A program made the translations under genes and the position numbers. From Mesostigma viride (Eukaryota; Streptophyta; Mesostigmatophyceae; Mesostigmatales; Mesostigmataceae), in NCBI GenBank assembly GCA_009746045.1, contig RPFO01000359.1, forward strand, positions 844,662-898,831: DNA of 54,170 bases, written 5' to 3'. This document shows, one piece after another, positions 8,077 through 17,206 of this stretch. The notes beneath the pieces were generated by a model that was not told the DNA's origin, searched no databases, and was given only the letters and a program-made list of their open reading frames with translations. Each line of letters begins with the position of its first letter. Positions within the stretch are counted from its first letter, which is position 1.

Positions 8077-11000
8077 ATGTCATTGCCTCTCTCCTCTCTC
8101 GGTGTGGGGCGACTCAGACAATTGTACACCGAGCAAGTCGCCTCGGATAGTCTAGCAGATAGCTCATTTTCCATTTTGTCAAGCACCAAGATCGATATCG
8201 TGCCCAATGTCATTAACGGTAACGCACCAGACAGCGCGTCACTCCCGTCTTCTGGCGTGGAGGATAACAACGTCGTCGTACACGGCAACCTGTATGTCAT
8301 GGGCACGATGTCCAGCGCCCAGGAGCACTCCGATCTCGGCAGCGTCACCTACACCAGGGACGTGTCGGTGTCCGAACCGCTTAACACCCTCCTCAAGTCG
8401 ACAAGCAACAGGTTGGTGCTGGAGGGGAAGACCGCGTCGGATGAGGTGCTGGTGCAGGATTCGCGGTTCGTCGCCCATCGGTCAGCTGTCATCGCGAACA
8501 CGGCCTCTCCCAACCCCGCACCTGACGGCATGTCGGTCCGTGCGGAGAGGGTCACTAGCGACCCCCTGGTGGGAGAGAACAAGGAGTTCAAGCTGGGGCT
8601 GGTGTACGGCGACGTCGGTTCTAACTTCACTGGCACCGACGCGACCAGCACCACCGCGTGGAGGGGTGTTGTAGACTCTTCGGCCATCGATATGGAGCTG
8701 CGGTCTGACACCCAGGTGCGCGTGACCTCCGACCGTTCCTCGAGCGGCGTCGTGCGCTTGGGGGCCGGTTCGGCTGTCGTCCTCGCCCCAAAGATCACCG
8801 TCCCTGGCGCCGACCCAGCGACAAAGGTGATGGTCCAATCCGAAACTCTTGAGAATAGCGCCATCACGGGGGTCTGTGACACGCGAGGGAACCACAACTA
8901 CTCGCTGGACGCTGTCACGATCGCGGGAAAGCGGGGCGTCAACTCCACCTCGGGAGGTAACCTCTGGATCACCGGAGACACCGGCGTGACTAACAGCAGC
9001 GTGGCGGTGGAGCAGGTGAAGTTCCTGGACTCGAGCGTGTCTACCACCAACCCAACCCTCGCGTTGTCGGCCGCGTCCAACGTGGCTGTCGAGAAGGACC
9101 TGGTACTCACGAGCACGGACGGAGACGGCGGTAAGATCTCGACGACGAGCGGTGACCTGTTCCTGGTCCCCGCTAGCGGGAACGTGACCGTAAGCGGAAA
9201 CGTGCGTGTGGACGGCACGCTGACGACCATCAACACGACCATGACAAACGTTCTGGTGACAGACAAGACCCTGAGTCTCGCCAGCACTGCAAACACCTTG
9301 GTGGCAGGGTGGACGTTCGACAAGGATTCCACTCTCAGCACCTCCGACAACCCAGATTGGGCCGGTGTTTCGATGAACCGGACGAACGCGTCCGTCGCCA
9401 CCGGGGCTCTCGTCCTGAAAACGGGGATGGTGACCAGCGGGTCGGCGAACAGTCTTCACTTCCCGTCGGGCACTGAGTCGTACCAGCTAGGTTTCAATGT
9501 CAAGTTTGTGGGGGCGCCAGGAACGGGTGTTAAGGAGCTGTTCGCGTATGGCACGCTGGCAGGCAGGTACAACGCCGACGGGTCTCTCACCGTCACAGAC
9601 GGGACCTCTACCACGTCGACTGCCGCAGGGGTTCTCACCGCACCAGCGAAACACTTCATCGCGGTCAAGAGACGCACCATTTCCACCGCCACAGGCCTTT
9701 CCACGCTGGATGTGTACGTGGACGGCGTTCGCTGCATCCATCTGACAGGCGCGGACAACGGCATCCCAAACCACACCGTCTCCTCCCCCGCGCATTTCAC
9801 GCTCGGCGGGGACACCTACGACACGGTGGTGGAGTTTGATGACATCCGCGTCGAGTCCGTCCCCGATCAGACGAACGCGACCGCCGACGGCGCTGGTATC
9901 GTCGTCCAGGGCGACGGCAAGGTGAACGGCAAGTTCTGCGACCGCTCCATCACGTGGAATAAGAACTCTAAGCAAGAGGCGGGAGACTACCAAGGCTCCT
10001 ACTGGCATGTCCAGGGAGGGCAGGTCATGTTCTCCAGAGTCATCGAGAGCAGCGTGAGGAAGGCGCCGGGGTCTAGCGTCGTCCTCCAATCCCTGCCCGC
10101 AAACAGTACAGGGACAGAGCCGCACTCGTGGAAGATGGACGCGTACGTCACGGGGACTGGCGGAAAGCTGTTGGTAGACGACGCGGCGGGTAGCGCCGAC
10201 CTGGAGTACTCTAGCACGGTAGCGCCCGTCCACCTGGACGGCTACTTCGAGACCAAGTACGGAGAGACCGATCGCCTGACGTCCTACTACGCCGCCACTA
10301 CGGGTATTGCGAGGGCGGGGACGGGCATCATGTTCACTGGTGTGGTGAAGCCCTTGACATCTCTGTTGCTGGCTACCGGAGGTGTCGCTGGTGCTTCGGG
10401 GGAGGCAATGACGGCCCCTTTCACCAGCAGCGTGGCGACGTCGGTGCAAACCAACGTGGACATGGTAGAGCTGGCCACGTTCGGTGACCCCCTCACCAAC
10501 GCCGAGTACGTCAGCGTGTGGGTTTGGAGGGGCGGCAAGATCCTCATGTTCAACGGGAACGCGTACACCGAAACCGTCCACCCCGTTGTCGGGTCTCGCG
10601 AGTTTGTCTTAGGTGTCCTCCTAACAGGCACCGAGCCGCAGCTCTACATCAACGGCGTGCTGAAGACGGGCAGCACCGTCATGACCCCGTGGAGGAGTAT
10701 CGCGACGAACACGGCGCCGGGGAGCAGCGCCACAGCTCTGGGGGCAGTTAGGGGTGTTTATCTGGGTCCCAGGACCGCATACGTGTCTGGTGCCAAGATC
10801 GACGTCGCATATAAGAACTGGCGCGTGGTGGATACCACCGTAAACAGCATGACGACGGACCAGCTGTCGGCAACTCAGCTGTACCGTTACGCCAACGAGT
10901 ACAATTCCGAGCCATTGGTAGTCACGTACGGCTTCCGTATCGCCGACGATGAGACGCTGCAGATCGTGAAGACGCAAGGGTCTATGTCGACAGAGACGAT

Positions 11001-11100
11001 ACTTGGCAACCCCGTCCCAGGCAGTGCTAGTAGCAACACGTTGGGGCCTATCGGCACCGATTCAGTGGATGTAGTTATGGAGCTGTACAACAAACGTTAA
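8077..11100 (+). CDS. Large fibre-type structural protein with LamG-like domains
   Basis: 1,007 residues, rich in S, T, G, V and D with few K or C, typical of beta-rich fibres. Residues about 60-80 (VVVHGNLYVMGTM) and 365-405 (SGNVTVSGNVRVDGT...TDKTLSLAS) carry the GN-V-x-G-x-L-x-V-x-G-T pattern seen in tail-fibre and surface fibre proteins of phages and large viruses. From about 408 on, segments such as LVAGWTFDKDST and YQLGFNVKF resemble concanavalin/LamG-like jelly rolls; a second similar region starts near 750. The likely role is a virion surface fibre for attachment, inferred from fold type only. It is the first of three adjacent structural-type genes. Confidence 0.7.
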   Translation: MSLPLSSLGVGRLRQLYTEQVASDSLADSSFSILSSTKIDIVPNVINGNAPDSASLPSSGVEDNNVVVHGNLYVMGTMSSAQEHSDLGSVTYTRDVSVSEPLNTLLKSTSNRLVLEGKTASDEVLVQDSRFVAHRSAVIANTASPNPAPDGMSVRAERVTSDPLVGENKEFKLGLVYGDVGSNFTGTDATSTTAWRGVVDSSAIDMELRSDTQVRVTSDRSSSGVVRLGAGSAVVLAPKITVPGADPATKVMVQSETLENSAITGVCDTRGNHNYSLDAVTIAGKRGVNSTSGGNLWITGDTGVTNSSVAVEQVKFLDSSVSTTNPTLALSAASNVAVEKDLVLTSTDGDGGKISTTSGDLFLVPASGNVTVSGNVRVDGTLTTINTTMTNVLVTDKTLSLASTANTLVAGWTFDKDSTLSTSDNPDWAGVSMNRTNASVATGALVLKTGMVTSGSANSLHFPSGTESYQLGFNVKFVGAPGTGVKELFAYGTLAGRYNADGSLTVTDGTSTTSTAAGVLTAPAKHFIAVKRRTISTATGLSTLDVYVDGVRCIHLTGADNGIPNHTVSSPAHFTLGGDTYDTVVEFDDIRVESVPDQTNATADGAGIVVQGDGKVNGKFCDRSITWNKNSKQEAGDYQGSYWHVQGGQVMFSRVIESSVRKAPGSSVVLQSLPANSTGTEPHSWKMDAYVTGTGGKLLVDDAAGSADLEYSSTVAPVHLDGYFETKYGETDRLTSYYAATTGIARAGTGIMFTGVVKPLTSLLLATGGVAGASGEAMTAPFTSSVATSVQTNVDMVELATFGDPLTNAEYVSVWVWRGGKILMFNGNAYTETVHPVVGSREFVLGVLLTGTEPQLYINGVLKTGSTVMTPWRSIATNTAPGSSATALGAVRGVYLGPRTAYVSGAKIDVAYKNWRVVDTTVNSMTTDQLSATQLYRYANEYNSEPLVVTYGFRIADDETLQIVKTQGSMSTETILGNPVPGSASSNTLGPIGTDSVDVVMELYNKR

Positions 11101-11128
11101 TTTGTGCTTCGCTGAGTATTTTTTTCAT

Positions 11129-11152
11129 GGTTGATATACTATAAAACGCAAG
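11129..11152 (+). promoter_or_regulatory. TATA-like element before the 11,153 structural gene
   Basis: GGTTGATATACTATAAAACGCAAG before the ATG, the most TATA-box-like example in the block, preceded by a T run (GAGTATTTTTTTCATGG) that may also end the upstream transcript. Confidence 0.45.
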
Positions 11153-12232
11153 ATGCCTCCTATCTTGGAAAGAGCGACTGGGAGGCTGTACTTCAGGTCC
11201 ATCCAGACTCAAGAGATCGTCAGTTTGTCAGAGGATTTAACACAGAGCGGGTCCATTAAAATAGTCCAAGAAGGAGACAACACCGCGCTCCAGGTCGTAA
11301 ATCCTGATGGGTCTCTCGGCCCCAAGCTCGTCCTGGGGGCGAAGGAGATGTACATGCAATCGGGCAACACTGTATCAGGTGTCACGGAGACCGGAGTAAT
11401 CGGCGGCGGATCGGGAGGGTCGACCACTTCCGTCACCGGCATCGAGGTGACACCGCTGCTCGTATCCAACACCCTCTTGGGGGGGCTTCACGCAGACAAC
11501 GCCGTATCCGTTTACCAGACCAAGAACTCGAGCGTCGTTCCCGAGCACTCGTTGTTGGCGTCCACGACCAGAGACTTGATATTGGCAGGAAGCGGCATCG
11601 TCACCGGGTCGAAATCCATCCCCTGTCACGTCGTCACGCTGGGAGAGCTGCACGCGTACAAAGGCGATGGCGTGTCGGAGGAGGGAGGGGACGCCGTGAA
11701 GGTGTTCGGAAAGAAGTTGGTGGACGCGTCGACTAACACGTACGAGACAGCCTCTCTTAACATCGGCGTACAGCACGACCTGAGTTACGCAGATACCGGA
11801 GACAGCACGACGAGGGCGAGGGTGTCTAGCACCTCCAACGCGGACCTGTCAGTAGAATCAGGTAACCAACTGAGGCTGAGGGGAGACGGAGTCGTCATCG
11901 GCTCGCACTCTTCTGTAAAGATATACCCCAACAAGGACACGTTTGTCGAGCCGGGGGAGGAAACGAACAACCCGCACGGGTATCTGGAGGTCGCGCACAG
12001 GGACGGCAACCAGTCGTCGGCCATCACGCTATCCACCCCGTCCGTCGCCTCTCCTGTCGACATCGTCGTAAAGCCGGCGACCGGTAAAATCGGGGCGGAG
12101 GCAGACACCTTTGAAATGGGGGCGGGGGACGTCAGATACAAGTTCAACATCGTGAACGGGCAATTGAGAATAAGCAAACGCGTGCTGAGCTCCGGAGATC
12201 CTGAGAAGACGGTCTTTGTGTTTGATGCGTGA
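11153..12232 (+). CDS. Fibre or surface structural protein, second in cluster
   Basis: 359 residues, S/T/G/V-rich, with a poly-glycine linker at about 80-90 (GVIGGGSGGS). Its composition resembles the preceding 1,007-residue fibre: repeated short beta strands, phrases such as LILAGSGIVTGS and LSVESGNQLRLRGDGV. No transmembrane segment and almost no cysteine are present. GGTTGATATACTATAAAACGCAAG precedes the ATG, a strong TATA-like context. Likely a minor fibre or base component of the same appendage; this is inference from order and composition. Confidence 0.6.
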   Translation: MPPILERATGRLYFRSIQTQEIVSLSEDLTQSGSIKIVQEGDNTALQVVNPDGSLGPKLVLGAKEMYMQSGNTVSGVTETGVIGGGSGGSTTSVTGIEVTPLLVSNTLLGGLHADNAVSVYQTKNSSVVPEHSLLASTTRDLILAGSGIVTGSKSIPCHVVTLGELHAYKGDGVSEEGGDAVKVFGKKLVDASTNTYETASLNIGVQHDLSYADTGDSTTRARVSSTSNADLSVESGNQLRLRGDGVVIGSHSSVKIYPNKDTFVEPGEETNNPHGYLEVAHRDGNQSSAITLSTPSVASPVDIVVKPATGKIGAEADTFEMGAGDVRYKFNIVNGQLRISKRVLSSGDPEKTVFVFDA

Positions 12233-12322
12233 ATGACGGTTTTATTGATTGTTATAAATAATAAATCCACACCGGCTCGAGTGCGTCCAAAAAAATCAGG
12301 CCGTATGTTAGCTGTCTCGAAG

Positions 12323-13408
12323 ATGTCGTCCGTGAAGACGATCGATCAACTCGACGTGAACAATTCGATCACCTTTTCAGACAATGACACGTTGACATCC
12401 GTGAACCCATTTATGCTAGGTAGGTTTGCCAAGTTCGTGTCCACGACCAACATATATGGAAGGGATGTTCTAGAGTTCCAAGTTTTCAACCCTACCAGCG
12501 GGGTTTTTGAAATGTTTTTTCAGGTGGGAGGCGAACAGGTGTACGAACCGCCTGAGGGCGACTACAGACTGGCGTACTTGCAGATCGCGAGGGAGTTGAG
12601 GGACCCTCCCGCGATCCAGTGGTCGTTCGCGGACATCACCGAATTGAAGAGTTCGCGCGTCAGGGCCGGCACAACATCCGATTGTGTGCAATTGACGACC
12701 GACCAGCAGGACGCGATCGTCGATGGCATGGATGCCGTCATAGACGCCATTCTGGCCACTGGCGACCCGTCTAATGTGGTGCTTTATGACGAGAACGCAC
12801 CCGTGTACCCGTCGTGGAAGTTCGTGAGTTCGCAATACAACCGCAGGAGACTGTGGCTCCAATATTATACCAAGTTGAGCGTCTGCTACGAGATGGTCAT
12901 CGCGATGCCGGACCTCACCACCGCCATCGCGGCGAACGAGTACAGGGCCAAACTAAAGTTCTGGAACCCCACTGCCGGAAACGCGCCCAACTACATCACC
13001 ATCCACTTGAGACACGACACCCGCATCGTGTTCTCTCGTTTCGAGTTCGGGTCCTCGTACCCGCCGGCCGCGACCAGGACCGTGACGGTGGATTCTAGCA
13101 CCAGCGGGGAAACGGTCGTCACGATCGCCCACCCCACCGCGTTCGACCCGACCACCGCGTACGGTATTGTGGATATAGGAGGGGTCGTGTGGACGAGAAC
13201 GGGGGCGGCGTTCACGACGCCGTCGGGACCGCTCTATCTGACATCCGCCGTCGACTCCGTTAACAATTCCGTTATGGCGCCGTACACGATGGACAGCAGG
13301 GTCCTCATCACCGTGGACGACTCTGTGGACCTGCCATCCTTGTTGTCATTGTATCCAAAGTGCTCCATGTACGTCACAAACATCCCCATCGATTACGTTT
13401 ACAAGTAA
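12323..13408 (+). CDS. Structural-type protein, third in fibre cluster
   Basis: 361 residues from ATG 12323 (MSSVKTIDQLDV). An earlier in-frame ATG at 12233 would add 30 residues but lies directly against the previous stop and adds a basic segment unlike the rest. The first half is mixed alpha/beta (FMLGRFAKFVSTTN, YRLAYLQIARELRD). The second half is beta-rich, T/V-rich and proline-containing (ATRTVTVDSSTSGETVVTIAHP), typical of surface domains. No family is recognised. It is 40 bp upstream of the SNase-like gene on the same strand. Confidence 0.6.
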   Translation: MSSVKTIDQLDVNNSITFSDNDTLTSVNPFMLGRFAKFVSTTNIYGRDVLEFQVFNPTSGVFEMFFQVGGEQVYEPPEGDYRLAYLQIARELRDPPAIQWSFADITELKSSRVRAGTTSDCVQLTTDQQDAIVDGMDAVIDAILATGDPSNVVLYDENAPVYPSWKFVSSQYNRRRLWLQYYTKLSVCYEMVIAMPDLTTAIAANEYRAKLKFWNPTAGNAPNYITIHLRHDTRIVFSRFEFGSSYPPAATRTVTVDSSTSGETVVTIAHPTAFDPTTAYGIVDIGGVVWTRTGAAFTTPSGPLYLTSAVDSVNNSVMAPYTMDSRVLITVDDSVDLPSLLSLYPKCSMYVTNIPIDYVYK

Positions 13409-13447
13409 GAGATTGACATTATTATATTTTGTTAATAAAGGTGTGCA

Positions 13448-14020
13448 ATGTTACTGAGGAAACTCGGTCTCAAAGGAAATTCTGTCAAACCATTCCCAAA
13501 GTCTACCCCCGCCGAGGACGCACTGAGGAATCTGACGCTGCAAGATCTGACCCCCTTCTCGTTCAACGGACACGTCTTCTCCCCCGCGAAAGTCGTCAGG
13601 GTGTACGACGGGGACACCCTGAAGGTGGCGGTCTTGTCTCCCTGGGACGGTATGCCCACCATGCTCACGGTGAGGATGTGGGGCACCGACGCAGAGGAGC
13701 TGGCACCCAGGACGTGTGTGCCCGATAGGGAGGATGTCAAGTGCCGCGCCACCAAGGCAAGGAACAGACTCGTCCAGCTGGCGACGGACGTGTTCGTAGA
13801 AACGGACGACGAGGAAAAGTCCGTGAAGGATATTCAGATATTGATAGACACTCACAACCAAAAGTTCGTAACGGTCCAGTGCTACGGCTTCGACTGTTTC
13901 GGCCGCGTGCTAGGAGTGGTGTACACGCAGGACGGAATGTCCATCAACCAGAAGCTGCTAGATGAAAAGCTAGTCAGACCGCGTCCAGCTATGGACCGGA
14001 GAAAGGACAACCTCCTGTGA
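13448..14020 (+). CDS. Staphylococcal-nuclease-like (SNase/TNase) protein
   Basis: 190 residues. The SNase fold signature is clear from about residue 48: VVRVYDGDTLKV, then VRMWGTDAEE, A-x-N-R-LVQLAT, CFGRVLGVVYTQDG and LLDEKLVRP. Residues aligning with the active site of staphylococcal nuclease are present: R76, D81, E83 and R153. The enzyme is therefore probably a calcium-dependent nuclease acting on DNA or RNA. No signal peptide is seen, so it should act inside the cell or virion. It lies tail to tail with the conserved nucleocytovirus gene at 14,021, with no gap between the stop codons. Confidence 0.8.
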   Translation: MLLRKLGLKGNSVKPFPKSTPAEDALRNLTLQDLTPFSFNGHVFSPAKVVRVYDGDTLKVAVLSPWDGMPTMLTVRMWGTDAEELAPRTCVPDREDVKCRATKARNRLVQLATDVFVETDDEEKSVKDIQILIDTHNQKFVTVQCYGFDCFGRVLGVVYTQDGMSINQKLLDEKLVRPRPAMDRRKDNLL

Positions 14021-15289
14021 TCACAGTTCTAGAACGACCTTCGTGGGGTCCTCCGCCTTCTTCCCCGCGGCCTTCTTCCTGCCCCTCTTCTTGCCAGTGT
14101 CTACCTGCACCGTACGCACGTCGTCCCCCTGCAGGGATACGTCGTCGGCCACGCTCTCCCCCGCGTCGTCTATCACGTTAACGACGTTGACCCTCTGAGG
14201 GCTGGGAGGCATGGCCTCTTGAACAACCCTGTCCATGTTCACCGGCGGGGTGATGTCGGGCCTGAAGCGCATGGGGCCGCGCATGACGTATCCCCCTCCC
14301 GCCCCAGCGTCGTCACCGGGGTGCACGGGTTCCGAGAATGGGGGCTGCTGGTTAGGTGCGGCCGCGTTGGCGGCCTCTTGTTTGGATATCATCATCTTCA
14401 CGAGGCTCTTCATCAGCTCCGGATCCGTCTTGGCTATTTCTGACATGGACGGCAACCCGGAGCTGGCGAACGAGGCAGACATATGGAACATCATGGCAGA
14501 ACCCCCGATCATGAGCATGAGTTCGAGCTCGGGGGGCATAGACACCTTGTTACGGTGCTTGTCGTACAGGCGTTCGAACACGCTGTCGTAGTCGTTCACG
14601 TTCGCCAATATGCTCTCTGACCACCCGTCCAGCTTCAGACCCACCGGGTCGTACCGCGTGTTGAAGAATTGGAGGGCGGACGTGGAGGCGACCAGCATCT
14701 GCCGCATGGTGTTTATCGCGTGTTTCGTCTCGATGGTGCGCGACACCTTCTCGTACTCGAACCGCATCTCGTCGATATCGGAGCGCATGTCGAAGTTCGG
14801 GACGCCGAAACCCTTGTCCTTGTACCTGTGCAGCTTGTGCAGGATGTCCAGTTTCTCGGCGTGTATCTCCTGAGGACTCTTTTTTGGTAACACGGCCTCG
14901 TTATCCACCACATCCTCGCCGTAATGTAAGTCGTCATACCCGTCGTCGTATCCGTCGTACCCGTCGTCGTCGTACTCGTCAAAGAACTCGCCGCCTTGCG
15001 CCGGGGGTGGGGGAGGCGCGAACATAGACTTGGTCTTCTTCGGGTTGGCGAGGAAGTCGAAAGCGTCGTCCCCGCCTTTCGATTGCTTCCCTCCCTTCCC
15101 CTTAGAATGCTTGCCGCTCTTGTGGGAGCGGAGGGGGGCCGCGCCGATAGGAGCGGGCCAATCGCCCTCGTCATCTTCCACGAATTCCACGTGGTCCATG
15201 ACCCCTCCTCTGACCGCGGGGGCTCTGACCCCCCCTCCAGCCGAGTCGTCCGCCTCTTCCACGTCGATGGGGATCAGCTTAGTAGACAT
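14021..15289 (-). CDS. Conserved nucleocytovirus protein (LDGWSES / GGSA-MFH family)
   Basis: 422 residues. The central block (about 145-325) contains EKLDILHKLHRYKDKG, LDGWSESILANVNDYDSVFE and PPELELMLMIGGSAMMFH followed by LPSM and DPELMKS. This is a family widely shared by nucleocytoviruses (chloroviruses, prasinoviruses and relatives), usually described only as hypothetical or virion-associated. The N-terminal 140 residues are disordered and D/G/Y-rich. The C-terminus has a nuclear-localisation-like run (KKRGRKKAAGKK). The protein is the clearest viral marker in the window. It converges with the SNase-like gene. Confidence 0.85.
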   Translation of the reverse strand: MSTKLIPIDVEEADDSAGGGVRAPAVRGGVMDHVEFVEDDEGDWPAPIGAAPLRSHKSGKHSKGKGGKQSKGGDDAFDFLANPKKTKSMFAPPPPPAQGGEFFDEYDDDGYDGYDDGYDDLHYGEDVVDNEAVLPKKSPQEIHAEKLDILHKLHRYKDKGFGVPNFDMRSDIDEMRFEYEKVSRTIETKHAINTMRQMLVASTSALQFFNTRYDPVGLKLDGWSESILANVNDYDSVFERLYDKHRNKVSMPPELELMLMIGGSAMMFHMSASFASSGLPSMSEIAKTDPELMKSLVKMMISKQEAANAAAPNQQPPFSEPVHPGDDAGAGGGYVMRGPMRFRPDITPPVNMDRVVQEAMPPSPQRVNVVNVIDDAGESVADDVSLQGDDVRTVQVDTGKKRGRKKAAGKKAEDPTKVVLEL

Positions 15290-15349
15290 CCCACTCGTAC
15301 TATCTATGCTCCATGATTTGAAATCGCACAGAAGCGCGCGTTTCTGACG

Positions 15350-16279
15350 TCACATAATCGGGAACGTCGGGAACGAGTCTGTTAGAGAGAAACCGGGGAT
15401 GACGCCCGTGTCCACCATCACGAAGAACGCGAGCGACGACCCCAACCACGCCATTCTCTGCATCCGCGATCGGTTGCCGGTCTTCCCGTCGGTCTCCACC
15501 TCGTTCCTGATCATCCGCAAGCACGTGTCCTTCGTCGATTGGCCGGCGTGTCTGTCCAACGCTCTCAACTGGCGGAGGTAACTCCTCCACTGCGGCACGT
15601 ACTCGGTTGCCACTATCTCGAGCGTGGCCGAGTCGCTCTCCTCCCCCCCAGCGATGTCTATCATGCTGGCAACGAGGTCGGTGATCAGTCTGTCGATCCC
15701 CAGCACCAACGACTCGTGGTCGCGGATGGCGTTCACGATCTCGGGGTGCTGGTATATGTACAGAGTGGAGTGGCGCTGGAACCCCAATTCGCGCACCTGC
15801 TTGTCCAGCCGCCACAAGTCGCCAGGGGTGAACGGGAACCTGGTAGCTGGGTCCTCGAAACGCCCTGACGTGGCGATGTACTCCGCGAGTTTTACGGCGT
15901 CGAAACCGACCACCTGGCGCGTGGGGCGGACGAACCGGAACACGCGTTCCTTGGAGGGCAGCACGTCCATCGTGATGGGGTCCTCCTTATTCGACACGCG
16001 CATGGCCAGGTGCCGGGCAATCACCTTCTTGGCGTGGGCGTACGGTATCACCTTCTTCCTGGCCCATCTCTGGATGCGTATGGCGCACTGGTTCGCGAAC
16101 ACGGAACACTCGAGCTCCCTCAGGGTCGCGCTCCTGAACGGCCGCAGCCCCTGCATGAGGGCGATCCTACGAAGCGTCTCCCGTCTGGCCTTCCCATAGT
16201 AGTTGATGGGGATGAAGGACGTCGCGCGGACGCTCAACCTCACGTCCTTGACGTCCGCGGCGATTCGGAATTGCTTCAT
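15350..16279 (-). CDS. U-box-like protein with IQ-like motif
   Basis: 309 residues from ATG 16279 (MKQFRIAADV); an upstream non-ATG extension is unlikely. Residues about 60-80 (CAIRIQRWARKKVIPYAH) look like an IQ calmodulin-binding motif. Residues about 98-160 carry NKEDPITMDVLP, then GFDAVKLAEYIATSGRFEDPATRFPF, a pattern of U-box/RING-variant domains found in large DNA viruses and E3 ubiquitin ligases. The C-terminus has a hydrophobic stretch (WLGSSLAFFVMVDTGVIPG), possibly a membrane anchor. A ubiquitin ligase role is plausible but unproven. Confidence 0.65.
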   Translation of the reverse strand: MKQFRIAADVKDVRLSVRATSFIPINYYGKARRETLRRIALMQGLRPFRSATLRELECSVFANQCAIRIQRWARKKVIPYAHAKKVIARHLAMRVSNKEDPITMDVLPSKERVFRFVRPTRQVVGFDAVKLAEYIATSGRFEDPATRFPFTPGDLWRLDKQVRELGFQRHSTLYIYQHPEIVNAIRDHESLVLGIDRLITDLVASMIDIAGGEESDSATLEIVATEYVPQWRSYLRQLRALDRHAGQSTKDTCLRMIRNEVETDGKTGNRSRMQRMAWLGSSLAFFVMVDTGVIPGFSLTDSFPTFPIM

Positions 16280-16327
16280 GCTCCCTATTCTTTCTTTGTA
16301 ATACGTCCACAAAATAGGGAGAGCTCT

Positions 16328-17023
16328 CTAGGCGTCATCGGGAGGGTCGAAATCCGGGTCTCCATGCCCTTCCGTACGCTGTCGGACGTTCCTGCCCCTG
16401 CTGTTTCTGCCGTCGCTGGCTCGGCTGTTCGGAGTGAACCACTCGTCGTAGGGAGCAGTCGATCTGAAGAGACGCGTGTGGGTCGCTCGGGGGTCGTACG
16501 AGTCCATCTGGTTAGGTCTCGTGTTGAAGTACCGGTTGATCACCATCTGAGGCGTCAAGGGGTCGCGAATCCTACCACGAGTGTGCACGTTGATGGAGCT
16601 GATGAAGTCGTCGGGCAGTGTTTCTTTTGGGTCCAACGTGTACCCCATCGCCGCTTCTGGTAGATTTCCCCGGTCTGCTTCAAACGCGGTCGACGCGACG
16701 TCGTTGAAATCTCGCAGCGGGGGCCTCTCGTATCGCCGGTTGACCTCCGAGGGGTATATCATCCATCCAGTGCGCGGAGAGACAGAATTGAAACCATTGG
16801 AAGGGGGGTTGCGCACGGGGTGGAACGCGAACATGCTCTCTGGTGGCAGAGGGGGCTCAGTTCTAGAGGCATCCGGGGTCTTAGGCTCCTCCTCTTCCTC
16901 AACGCTCTCCATGCGCATCCCGTGAGTTGTCAGACTCGCGTGGAACGTGCAAACGGACGACCGCCCCCTGCACTTGTTCTTGCACCTTGGCCCTCTTGTC
17001 GTGAATATCTTGCATTGACGCAT
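16328..17023 (-). CDS. Zinc-knuckle protein with N-terminal C-TTxG-C-C-H motif
   Basis: 231 residues. The N-terminus MRQCKIFTTRGPRCKNKC...CTFH has the pattern C-x3-TT-x-G-x2-C ... C-x2-H. The same type of knuckle heads the proteins at 19,293, 24,384 and 27,354 in this window. The remainder is acidic then polar, R/P/N-rich and probably disordered, with no enzyme motif. It may be a virion or chromatin-associated factor; nothing firmer can be said. The ATG at 17023 follows TCATTTAAATCACGAAC. Confidence 0.6.
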   Translation of the reverse strand: MRQCKIFTTRGPRCKNKCRGRSSVCTFHASLTTHGMRMESVEEEEEPKTPDASRTEPPLPPESMFAFHPVRNPPSNGFNSVSPRTGWMIYPSEVNRRYERPPLRDFNDVASTAFEADRGNLPEAAMGYTLDPKETLPDDFISSINVHTRGRIRDPLTPQMVINRYFNTRPNQMDSYDPRATHTRLFRSTAPYDEWFTPNSRASDGRNSRGRNVRQRTEGHGDPDFDPPDDA

Positions 17024-17206
17024 GTTCGTGATTTAAATGAGCCGAAGATTTATTTACAAGCATTGTTATATAAAATTAGAAACGCGTCTAGAACCGCCAG
17101 GATCTACCTCGCTTAACCAGCGATAACGAAAATCTATCCCTATAGTATCAGAGCAGTGTAGTCGTCGGGGCAGGTCGCGCCAACGAACAGCAGCCCCAAC
17201 GACGCA
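17024..17206. other. Spacer between two minus-strand genes
   Basis: An AT-rich spacer with several TTATATAAAA-like stretches, lying upstream of the 16,328-17,023 gene and downstream of the KilA-N gene. It could hold a promoter for the former and a 3' end for the latter. I see no coding potential or RNA gene. Confidence 0.35.

Noticed and set aside
8482-10581. Two long minus-strand frames (325 and 364 codons) opposite the fibre gene
   Set aside because: They lie inside the 1,007-residue plus-strand gene, have odd R/H/V-rich composition and no start context.
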